DNA of 56,798 nt from an uncultured Oscillospiraceae bacterium (lineage in GTDB: Bacteria; Bacillota; Clostridia; Oscillospirales; Oscillospiraceae). Under the pieces are notes generated by a model, which was not told the DNA's origin, did not search any database, and worked only from the letters and a program-made list of their open reading frames with translations. Position numbers and translations under genes: made by a program. The stretch is taken from positions 1-56,798 of the forward strand of contig CAJFNY010000051.1 of the NCBI GenBank assembly GCA_904395865.1. The letters are read 5' to 3'. Each line of letters starts with the position of its first letter. The first letter of the stretch is position 1. Positions 41,714-48,546 of this stretch are shown one piece after another.

Positions 41714-43546
41714 TCAGGGCTGGGGCGTGGGGCTCCAGGTGTAGGTGGTGGTGTAGTCGAGGCCGCTGCCCAGGCCGTCGACGCGGCGCTGGCGCTCGGT
41801 GGTCAGGTTGCCGGCGGCGTCGTACTCGTACGTGATGACGTACTGGACGCCGTCGCCCTCGGGGCCCCAGCGGGCTTCAATCAGGCGGCCGTTTTCGTAC
41901 GTGTTGTCGTAGACGTACGTCTCGCCATCCTCGGTGCGGGTCAGCAGGCTGCCCTGGGCGTCGTACGTGTACGTGTTTTCGAAGGTGCCGAAGGTGTACG
42001 TGTTCGTCTCCCGCATCAGCAGGCCGTCCTCCCAGACGCGCTCGGTGCGGGTGTCGCCGTCGTCGGTGACGGCGGTGACGGTATCGCCGTCGTGGGTGTA
42101 CGTCGTCACGACGCCCGCGTCGGTCGTGCGGCGCACCAGCTGCCCGGCGGCGTTGTAGCCGTACTCGTAATGAACGGTGCTGGAGACGTCAGAAAGGGAG
42201 CCATAGCGCAGATCCTCTGCGATCAGCCGGCCGTCCCCGTCATACGTGTACGTGTAGATGATCTGGCCGAAGGCCTCCACACGGTCCGACTCCATCAGGT
42301 ACCAGTCCTGCCCCTGGGCGGAGACGGTGACGGCGCAGGTGGCATGGACCGTCCGGCCGCCGGAGGAGACCGTGGCGGTGATGACGGCCGTGCCCGGGGA
42401 GAGGGCGTCCACCATGCCGTCCGCGTCCACCGACGCCACATTCGGATTGCTGCTCGCCCAGGTGACGGACAGCCCGTCGGGGGCGGTGTCCGCCCGCAGG
42501 GAGACGCACGTGTCGACGGACAGCGACAGCGTGTCGTCGGACAGGGCGACGCCGGGCACGGCCGTGGTGAAGGACTTGACGGCGCCGCGGAACTCCCGGC
42601 CGTCGGCCACGGCGTACGCCTGGTAGCAGTAGGTGGTGCCGGCGGAGAGCGTCTCGCCGGTGTCGTACGCCATGCCGGTGGAGGCGCCCCGGAACGGGTC
42701 GGAGCCCAGGCGCGTCATGGCCTCCGGCGACGTGCCGAAGTACATGCCCACTTCGGTGATCGTCGTGTTCTCGGCCTGGGCCGTGCCGGCCAGGCGGGCG
42801 GCGGTGCAGGTGACGCCGGAGGCGGCGCCGGTGATGACCGTGCAGCGGGCGATGTTTGCGGAGCGGCAGACGTAGGCCTGGCCGCGGTCGTAATAGGAGC
42901 GGAATTCGTCCTCGGTCATCCGCCGGCTGTCGGTGGCCCAGAGGGTCATCTTGGCGATGCCGCAGCGGTCGGAGCTGCGGTTGCAGTCGATGACGGTGAT
43001 GGTGCCGTCGGCGGCCACGTCGTAGACGACGGCCGAGTGGGTTGCGGTGCCGGCGCCGGTGCTGACGCCGTAGTAGCGGATCATGTCGCCGGGCTGCAGG
43101 CCCGGGAAGGAGCGGCCGATGGAGCGGGCGTAGTACTCCCAGTCGTCGTCCAGGGCGTAGGCGTTGAGCACCGACGAGCCGGTGATGGCCGTGGGATAGT
43201 TCCCGAACAGCACGTAGCACAGATACAGCGCGAAGCCGTGGCACTGGGCGCCGCCGCCGAAGGTGTTGGAAGTGCAGCCGTTTTCGTGCAGGTGCTTCCC
43301 GGTGTAGCGGCACGCCGCCTGGGTCAGCCCCGTCAGGTAGTCGCCCCGGTCGACGGCGGCCTTCAGGGTCGCATCCTCAAAGCGGATTCCGCCGTTCCAG
43401 TGGGGAGAGCCGTAGGCGGAGACGGCGGCCCAGTAGGCGTCCATTTTTGCCTGAACGGAATCGGCCGCCCGGGCCGGGGCCGGCAGCAGCGGCGCCAGCA
43501 GCAGCAGTGCCAGCAGCGCGGCCAGAATTCGAACGGATTTGCGCAT
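41714..43546 (-). CDS. Secreted cysteine-peptidase-like protein with Big_2 and YD/RHS-type repeats
   Basis: This 610-residue protein has a signal peptide (MRKSVRILAALLALLLLAPL, cleavage near ARA-A). Residues about 30-230 look like a papain-like NlpC/CHAP-type domain: GGGAQCHGFALYLCYVLFG (Cys), then PGDMIRYYGV and THSAVVYDVAADGTITVIDC (His and following polar residue). A fibronectin-like segment follows, then a Big_2 domain (VTWASSNPNVASVDADGM). YD-type repeats (YTYTYDGDGRLIAEDL, YEYGYNAAGQLVRRTTD, YTYDAQGSLLTRTEDG, YEYDAAGNLTTERQ) close it. It is probably a secreted wall or surface enzyme. It follows the SLH gene in the same orientation, 15 bp apart. Confidence 0.82.
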   Translation of the reverse strand: MRKSVRILAALLALLLLAPLLPAPARAADSVQAKMDAYWAAVSAYGSPHWNGGIRFEDATLKAAVDRGDYLTGLTQAACRYTGKHLHENGCTSNTFGGGAQCHGFALYLCYVLFGNYPTAITGSSVLNAYALDDDWEYYARSIGRSFPGLQPGDMIRYYGVSTGAGTATHSAVVYDVAADGTITVIDCNRSSDRCGIAKMTLWATDSRRMTEDEFRSYYDRGQAYVCRSANIARCTVITGAASGVTCTAARLAGTAQAENTTITEVGMYFGTSPEAMTRLGSDPFRGASTGMAYDTGETLSAGTTYCYQAYAVADGREFRGAVKSFTTAVPGVALSDDTLSLSVDTCVSLRADTAPDGLSVTWASSNPNVASVDADGMVDALSPGTAVITATVSSGGRTVHATCAVTVSAQGQDWYLMESDRVEAFGQIIYTYTYDGDGRLIAEDLRYGSLSDVSSTVHYEYGYNAAGQLVRRTTDAGVVTTYTHDGDTVTAVTDDGDTRTERVWEDGLLMRETNTYTFGTFENTYTYDAQGSLLTRTEDGETYVYDNTYENGRLIEARWGPEGDGVQYVITYEYDAAGNLTTERQRRVDGLGSGLDYTTTYTWSPTPQP

Positions 43547-43561
43547 GGGGAGCCTCCTTCC

Positions 43562-44182
43562 TCAGACGTCGCTGTCGGGCACCGCGGGGCTGCACTGGAG
43601 CAGGCGGTACATCAGAATGGCGGCGGTGGACCGCAGGGCCGGCGCGCTGCGGTCGGCCTGGTCGGCGGTGACGCCCAGCGTCTCCGCCACGGCCTCGTAG
43701 CCGCCGGGATAGCCGCCGGCGGCCTCCGCCTGTTCCGTATAGCCCCAGGCGGCCAACAGCATCTTCACCAGCTGCTCGTACGTCACCGGGCTCGACGGGC
43801 CGAAGCGCCCGTCGCCGTAGCCGTTGAGGAAGCCGGCGTCGGCGGCCGCGGCCACGTAGCCGGCGGCCCAGTGGGCCGCGGGAACGTCGGTGAACACCTG
43901 GTCCGGCGCGGCGTCGGCGTCCAGCTCCAGCAGGCGGCAGACCACGGCCGCCGCCTCGGCGCGGGAGATGGTGCTGTCGGGGTTGAAGTTGCCGTTTTCG
44001 TCGCCGGTGAAGATGCCCAGGCCGAACAGGGCCTCGGCCGCCTGGGCGCAGGGGTGATCCGCCGGGACGTCGGGGAACGGCGGATCGTACGGGACCAGCT
44101 CCGCCAGGGCTGCCGGGGCCAGCAGCGCCGCGCAGAGCAGCAGCAGACAGAGCCGGCGCGTCAGTGTGGATGCGGTTTTCAC
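43562..44182 (-). CDS. Secreted SLH-domain protein
   Basis: This 206-residue protein starts at GTG 44182 after AGAGGAGGAGATCACCC. Signal peptide: LTRRLCLLLLCAALLAPAAL. Two clear SLH repeats follow: FPDVPADHPCAQAAEALFGL with GIFTGDENGNFNPDSTISR, and FTDVPAAHWAAGYVAAAADA with GFLNGYGDGRFGPSSPVTY; a shorter third is possible. It should attach to secondary wall polymer. It lies between the metal repressor and the papain-like secreted protein and may be co-transcribed with both. Confidence 0.88.
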   Translation of the reverse strand: MKTASTLTRRLCLLLLCAALLAPAALAELVPYDPPFPDVPADHPCAQAAEALFGLGIFTGDENGNFNPDSTISRAEAAAVVCRLLELDADAAPDQVFTDVPAAHWAAGYVAAAADAGFLNGYGDGRFGPSSPVTYEQLVKMLLAAWGYTEQAEAAGGYPGGYEAVAETLGVTADQADRSAPALRSTAAILMYRLLQCSPAVPDSDV

Positions 44183-44225
44183 GGGTGATCTCCTCCTCTT
44201 CCAAATGATCTGCCGGCCGGTCAGT

Positions 44226-44564
44226 TCACTTGACGAACTTGTCGATGGCCTGGCAGAGATCGTCGATGGACTGCTCGTCGTTCTCCATGACGGCGTCGAC
44301 GATGCAGTGGCGCAGGTGGTCCTGCAGGATGACCTTGCCCACGTTGTTCAGGGCCGAGCGCACCGCGGAGAGCTGCACCAGCACCTCGGAGCAGTCGCGG
44401 CCGTCCTCCACCATCTTCTTCACCGACTCCAGGTGGCCGATGGCCCGGGAGAGCCGGTTGACGACGGCCTTCGTGTTCTCGTGGACGTGGCCGTGGGGAC
44501 CGTGGGTGTGGGGGATGCCCTGCTCGTGCAGCAGGGCATGGTCGTCGTGGGTGTGGGATGCCAT
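44226..44564 (-). CDS. CsoR/RcnR-family metal-sensing repressor, InrS-like H-C-H-C signature
   Basis: This 112-residue protein starts at ATG 44564 after TTCAGGAGGAACGATC. A His-rich N-terminal tail (HTHDDH, HTHGPHGHVH) precedes the all-helical DUF156 core. The metal ligand positions read H26, C58, H83, C87. The spacing between C58, H83 and C87 (25 and 4) equals that of CsoR, and a His 32 residues before the Cys is the extra ligand of nickel sensors such as InrS and RcnR. Nickel sensing is therefore more likely than copper, which fits the divergent CooT and ACS genes. It probably represses from the intergenic region at 44565-44874. Confidence 0.85.
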   Translation of the reverse strand: MASHTHDDHALLHEQGIPHTHGPHGHVHENTKAVVNRLSRAIGHLESVKKMVEDGRDCSEVLVQLSAVRSALNNVGKVILQDHLRHCIVDAVMENDEQSIDDLCQAIDKFVK

Positions 44565-44874
44565 GATCGTTCCTCCTGAAGCCGCCGGAGCGGCTGCGTT
44601 TTTTCCAGTATACCACACCGCCGCGGCGGCGGTAAAGCGGCGCGGCGGAGTTTTCTCAGAAAATTTGATTTTTTTCCGGAAGATCCCGCCCCGGGGGATA
44701 TTCATCGGCGATTTTGTCAAAAATACCGCGGAAGCCGCCTTGACAGCCGGTACCCGGCGTGGTACGATGAAACCGCCGCGGAAGCGCCGCCGCGGCGCCT
44801 TTGACAAACGGAAAAAAATGGCGTATACTAGAGATTGAAAATTTGTGTCCTCCGGGACAAAAGGAGATTTTCCA
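44565..44874. promoter_or_regulatory. Divergent regulatory region between the metal repressor and the His-rich/CooT genes
   Basis: This 310-bp stretch has no gene. Plus-strand tandem promoters are TTGACA-N17-TACGAT (44740-44745 and 44763-44768) and TTGACA-N17-TATACT (44801-44806 and 44824-44829). On the minus strand TTTACC-N18-TATACT (44636-44631 and 44612-44607) would drive the repressor. A GC tract flanked by AT (GATCCCGCCCCGGGGGATA, 44682-44700) resembles CsoR/RcnR-family operators and lies between the promoters. Its role as operator is inferred. Confidence 0.7.
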
Positions 44875-45186
44875 ATGCATCTTGACCACGATCATCCCCA
44901 TGACCACCCCCATACCCATGAGGGCGGCTGCGGTGAGCATATCCACTGCGGCGAGCACCACGACTGCGCCGGCTGCGGGGGCGACCCCCGGGCGGAGGTG
45001 CTGGCCCTGATGCGCTACATGGTGGGCCACAACACCCAGCACGCCAACGAGCTGGCCACCCTGGCCAAGCGGCTGGACGAGCAGGGGGATCACACGGCCA
45101 GCGAGCAGGTCCTGCAGGCCGTCAGCGATTTCGAGAAGGGCAACCTTCGCCTGTCGGCCGTCCTGGCGTCCCTGGAGCACCAGTAA
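44875..45186 (+). CDS. His-rich small metal-binding protein
   Basis: This 103-residue protein starts at ATG 44875, after AAAGGAGATTTTCC. Its first 46 residues hold a dense His/Cys tract (HLDHDHPHDHPHTHEGGCG, HIHCGEHHDCAGCGG). The rest is a helical domain (ALMRYMVGHNTQHANELATL, ASEQVLQAVSDFEKGNLRLS). Such tails are typical of nickel or cobalt storage and chaperone proteins. It is divergent from an H-C-H-C repressor and 14 bp upstream of cooT, so nickel handling for CODH/ACS is likely. The helical domain is not assigned to a named family by me. Confidence 0.8.
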   Translation: MHLDHDHPHDHPHTHEGGCGEHIHCGEHHDCAGCGGDPRAEVLALMRYMVGHNTQHANELATLAKRLDEQGDHTASEQVLQAVSDFEKGNLRLSAVLASLEHQ

Positions 45187-45200
45187 AGGAGGCGGACCGC

Positions 45201-45395
45201 ATGTGCCTTTCCAACGTCTACCGGGGTGAGATCGGCGACAACAACCTGCTGCTGGGCAACGTCCAGCGGATCGAGTGCCGCGACGGCAACGTCGTGCTCA
45301 CCGACATCCTGGAGCGGCAGATGACCATCCCGGGCCAGGTCCAGATGGCCGATCTGGTTAACGGTAAAGTCATTATCGCACCCAAAGAATCGTAA
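45201..45395 (+). CDS. cooT: CooT-family nickel-binding CODH accessory protein
   Basis: This 64-residue protein begins MCLSNVYRGE, the invariant start of CooT. Cys2 is the nickel ligand in the R. rubrum protein. The remaining beta-rich sequence (NVQRIECRDGNVVLTDILE, ADLVNGKVIIAP) fits the family length of 60-70 residues. CooT assists nickel insertion into carbon monoxide dehydrogenase. The ribosome site is AAAGGAGG. Position next to the His-rich protein and upstream of cooC and acs genes supports the role. Confidence 0.92.
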   Translation: MCLSNVYRGEIGDNNLLLGNVQRIECRDGNVVLTDILERQMTIPGQVQMADLVNGKVIIAPKES

Positions 45396-45403
45396 GATCC
45401 ACA

Positions 45404-45433
45404 CGCCGGGGGAGGCTGCTGTCACCCCCGGCG
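45404..45433 (+). terminator. Possible hairpin after cooT
   Basis: A 9-bp stem (45404-45412 with 45425-45433) with a 12-nt loop, close to the cooT stop. It is followed by GCGCTTTGCG rather than a T-tract, so termination is uncertain. Confidence 0.4.
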
Positions 45434-45461
45434 CGCTTTGCGCCCGTGAAAGGAGGCAGCC

Positions 45462-45692
45462 ATGGCCAGCTATGAGGTGGTGCGGGAGATCGCCAACAGC
45501 TGCTCCCGCAACCAGATGCGGGACGTGTTCTTCGACGAGGTGGAGACGGACGACCCCGAGGCGTACGTCCGCGCCCAGATCCGGGGCGACGACGTGCAGC
45601 TCCAGGTGGACACCCTGCGGGACGGCGCCGTGTGCATTTTCGTGGAGAGCGCGGGGATGCACCAGAAGTTCCTCTTCACGCCGCTGGACTGA
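45462..45692 (+). CDS. Small protein of unknown function between cooT and metF
   Basis: This 76-residue protein starts at ATG 45462, after GTGAAAGGAGGCAGCC, a strong ribosome site that supports it as a real gene. The sequence is mixed alpha/beta, acidic (FFDEVETDDPEAYVRAQI) and ends LFTPLD. No signal, TM or metal motif is present apart from two Cys. I do not recognise the family. It lies in the nickel/acetyl-CoA block with a separate promoter for metF downstream. Confidence 0.75.
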   Translation: MASYEVVREIANSCSRNQMRDVFFDEVETDDPEAYVRAQIRGDDVQLQVDTLRDGAVCIFVESAGMHQKFLFTPLD

Positions 45693-45729
45693 TCCTGCCG
45701 CCGCGGCCTGATTTTTCACATTTTACACC

Positions 45730-45758
45730 TTGCATTTTGCGGTGCTGAATGGTACAGT
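45730..45758 (+). promoter_or_regulatory. Promoter of metF-acs genes
   Basis: TTGCAT (45730-45735), 17-bp spacer, TACAGT (45753-45758) in a locally AT-rich patch, 60 bp before metF. Confidence 0.7.
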
Positions 45759-45818
45759 ATAAAGTATGAAATACTGCGCCTGCGGCCTCTGCCGGGCGCG
45801 ACAGCGAGGAGGGGCGAC

Positions 45819-46748
45819 ATGCCCGTAACAGACATTTTCGAGACCCGCGCTGCGTTTTCCTTCGAGGTCTTCCCGCCCAAGACGGACGCCGGGATGGACA
45901 AGCTCTGCGGCGCCGGCGGCGTCCTGGAGCAGCTCTACACCCTGCACCCGGACTACATCTCCTGCACGTACGGTGCCGGCGGCACGAACGTGGGCAAGAA
46001 CCTGGAGGTGCTGAAGAAGATCCAGAAGGACGGCTGCTGCACCCCGGTGACGCATTTCACGTGTGTCGGCAACACGAAGGAGGGCATGCGCAGCCAGCTC
46101 CAGACGTACCTGGACAACGGCATTGACCACGTGCTGGCCCTCCGGGGCGACCTGCCCTTCGGCTGGACCGGCACCGGCGGCGACCTGCACTACGCCACCG
46201 AGCTGGTCAAATTCATCCGCCGGGAGTTCGGCGACAGGTTCACCATCGCCGTGGCCGGCTCGCCGGAAGGCCACATTGCCTGCCGCAGCCTGGAGGCCGA
46301 CATCGCCTTCCTGAAGCAGAAGCAGGACAACGGGGCAGACTACATCATGACCCAGCTCTGCTGGGACATGGACCAGTTCCGCCGCTGGCTCGACGCCATC
46401 CGCGCCGCCGGCATCTGGATGCCCGTGGACGTGGGCATCATGCCGGTGCTGGACATGGCCGCCACCATCAACATGGCCCTGAGCCGCAACGGCTGCGTCA
46501 TGCCCCGGGAGCTGAGCCGGATGATCTCCCGGCACTGGGTCTTCCCCAACCCCTTCGACAAGGAGCCCTTCGACGCCGCGGCCGAGGAGAAGAAGGCCGC
46601 GTTCAAGGAGGAGGGCATCGCCTACACCATCCGCCAGATCGACGAGTACCGCGCCTGCGGCATCGACGGCATCCACCTCTACGCCCTGAACAAGTACGAG
46701 GACGTGGCGCGGATCGCCCGGGAAGCCGGCCTGCTCGACGAGATCTGA
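45819..46748 (+). CDS. metF: Methylenetetrahydrofolate reductase
   Basis: This 309-residue protein starts at ATG 45819, after GAGGAGGGGCGAC. It is the FAD-binding TIM barrel of MetF: AFSFEVFPPKTDAGMD with the catalytic Glu, YISCTYGAGGTN, HFTCVGNTKEGM, VLALRGDLP, IAVAGSPEGHI and TQLCWD. It reduces methylene-THF to methyl-THF, the last step of the methyl branch. The partner gene metV, common in acetogens, is not adjacent. Its place directly before cooC and acsD supports use in the Wood-Ljungdahl pathway rather than only in methionine synthesis. Confidence 0.95.
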   Translation: MPVTDIFETRAAFSFEVFPPKTDAGMDKLCGAGGVLEQLYTLHPDYISCTYGAGGTNVGKNLEVLKKIQKDGCCTPVTHFTCVGNTKEGMRSQLQTYLDNGIDHVLALRGDLPFGWTGTGGDLHYATELVKFIRREFGDRFTIAVAGSPEGHIACRSLEADIAFLKQKQDNGADYIMTQLCWDMDQFRRWLDAIRAAGIWMPVDVGIMPVLDMAATINMALSRNGCVMPRELSRMISRHWVFPNPFDKEPFDAAAEEKKAAFKEEGIAYTIRQIDEYRACGIDGIHLYALNKYEDVARIAREAGLLDEI

Positions 46749-46775
46749 GCAACAAAGGAGCGAGATACGCAAATT

Positions 46776-47543
46776 ATGGCAACGCAAACCATCGCCGTCG
46801 CCGGCAAGGGCGGCGTCGGCAAGACCACCATCTGCGGCATCCTCATCGATCAGCTCATTCAGGAAAAGAAGGGGCCGATCCTGGTGGTGGACGCAGACGC
46901 CAACTCCAACCTCAATGAGGTGCTCGGCGTCGAGGTGGAGACCACCCTGGGCGCCATCCGGGAGGACATGGCCCAGGCGGAGCTGCGCGGGACGATCCCC
47001 ACGGGCGTCTCCAAGCAGGACTACGCGGAGATGAAGTTTTCCGACGCCCTGGTGGAGGAGGACAACTTCGACATGCTCGTCATGGGCCGCACCCAGGGCA
47101 AGGGCTGCTACTGCTACGTCAACGGCGTCCTCAAGTCCCTGATGGACAAGTACGTGCCCAACTACCGCTACGTGGTGGTGGACAACGAGGCCGGCATGGA
47201 GCACATCAGCCGCGGCACGCTGCCCCACGTGGACGTGATGCTGCTGGTCAGCGACTGCTCCCGCCGCGGCATCCAGGCGGTGGCCCGGATCGCCGAGATG
47301 GTCCGGGAGCTGAAGCTGCAGCCCGGCGTCATGAAGCTGATCGTCAACCGGGCGCCCGGCGGGCAGCTGAACGCCGGCGTGGCCGAGGAGATCGAAAAGC
47401 ATGGGCTCGACCTGCTGGGCGTCCTGCCCCAGGACGAGGTCGTCTACGAGTACGACTGCGAGGGCAAGCCCAGCTCCCAGATCCCGGAGGACTCCGCCGT
47501 GAAGGTGGCGCTCCACAACCTTCTGAAAGAGCTGAACATTTAA
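46776..47543 (+). CDS. cooC: CooC/AcsF-type MinD-like nickel-insertion ATPase
   Basis: This 255-residue protein starts at ATG 46776. The deviant Walker A AVAGKGGVGKTT is at residues 7-18, VVDADANSNLN follows, and the Ni-binding CXC is C111-x-C113 (GKGCYCY). VVDNEAGMEHISRG is switch-like and conserved in the family. CooC dimerises through the CXC pair and helps insert nickel into CODH; AcsF does so for acetyl-CoA synthase. Which one this is cannot be told from sequence alone, but proximity to acsB and absence of CODH favour the ACS role. Confidence 0.93.
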   Translation: MATQTIAVAGKGGVGKTTICGILIDQLIQEKKGPILVVDADANSNLNEVLGVEVETTLGAIREDMAQAELRGTIPTGVSKQDYAEMKFSDALVEEDNFDMLVMGRTQGKGCYCYVNGVLKSLMDKYVPNYRYVVVDNEAGMEHISRGTLPHVDVMLLVSDCSRRGIQAVARIAEMVRELKLQPGVMKLIVNRAPGGQLNAGVAEEIEKHGLDLLGVLPQDEVVYEYDCEGKPSSQIPEDSAVKVALHNLLKELNI

Positions 47544-47578
47544 TTTTATAAACTCAAAAACCAAGGGGGATATCAACA

Positions 47579-48523
47579 ATGGCATTCAATCCCAAGATGC
47601 AGGCGTTTTCCGCCCACATCAATGCTGTGACGCTGGGCACCGGCGACAAGAGCATTGTCCTCGGCGGCGAGAACGTCCTGCCGTTCTACACCTTCGACGC
47701 GCCCATGGAGAACAAGCCGCAGATCGGCATTGAGATCTCCGACCTGGGCCTGGAGAACTATCAGGCGCCGGGCTTCCAGTCCTTCTACGAGGGCTGCGCC
47801 ACCATGGCCGACATGGCCAAGAAGGCGGAGACCGTGGAGGGCGCGTCCTTCCTGTGCCTCTACTTCGAGGGCGCCGACCCCAACGGCCACAACAAGTCCG
47901 TTGAGGAATGTGTTGCCCAGCTGAAGGAAGTGGCCGCCGTGGCCACGAAGCCGCTGGTCATCATGGGCTGCAAGAACGTGGAGAAGGACGCCGCGCTGTT
48001 CGCGGCCATGGCCGAGGCCCTGCAGGGCCGCAACGCCCTGTTCCTCTCCGCCCGCGAGGAGGACTACAAGTCCATCGGCGCGTCCGTGGCCATGGCGTAC
48101 AACCAGAAGGTCGGCGCCGAGTCCGCCGTGGACATCAACCTGGCCAAGCAGCTGAACGTGCTCATCATCCAGCTGGGCGTGCCCACCGGCAGCGTCGTCA
48201 TGAACGTCGGCTCCGCCGCCGCCGGCTACGGCTTCGAGTACGTGGCCTCCACGCTGGACCGCGTCAAGGCCGCCGCCCTGGCCCAGAACGACAACATGCT
48301 GCAGATGCCCATCATCACCCCGATCTCCACTGAGACCTGGGGCGTCAAGGAGTCCATCATGCCCGAGGCCGACATGCCCGAGTGGGGCAGCGCCGAGGAG
48401 CGCGGCATCGAGATGGAGATCACCACCGCCGCCGCATGCCTGGCCTGCGGCTCCGACGCCGTGATCCTGGCCCATCCGGCCTCCGTCGCCGCCATCGCCA
48501 AGATGATCGACGCCCTTGTGTAA
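47579..48523 (+). CDS. acsD: Corrinoid iron-sulfur protein small subunit
   Basis: This 314-residue protein starts at ATG 47579, after AAGGGGGATATCAAC. It matches the TIM-barrel small subunit: IVLGGENVLPFYTFD, IGIEISDLGLENY, KSVEECVAQLKEVAAVATKP, INLAKQLNVLIIQLGVPTGS and TWGVKESIMPEADMPEWG. With AcsC it forms the carrier that takes the methyl group from methyl-THF to acetyl-CoA synthase. It lies 23 bp upstream of the acsC-acsE fusion. Confidence 0.95.
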   Translation: MAFNPKMQAFSAHINAVTLGTGDKSIVLGGENVLPFYTFDAPMENKPQIGIEISDLGLENYQAPGFQSFYEGCATMADMAKKAETVEGASFLCLYFEGADPNGHNKSVEECVAQLKEVAAVATKPLVIMGCKNVEKDAALFAAMAEALQGRNALFLSAREEDYKSIGASVAMAYNQKVGAESAVDINLAKQLNVLIIQLGVPTGSVVMNVGSAAAGYGFEYVASTLDRVKAAALAQNDNMLQMPIITPISTETWGVKESIMPEADMPEWGSAEERGIEMEITTAAACLACGSDAVILAHPASVAAIAKMIDALV

Positions 48524-48546
48524 TCAGGAAGGAGGAACTACTTACC

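Noticed and set aside
44226-44564. Copper-sensing CsoR
   Set aside because: The Cys-His-Cys core fits CsoR, but the extra His at the RcnR/InrS position and the nickel-related neighbours argue for nickel; no copper exporter is nearby.
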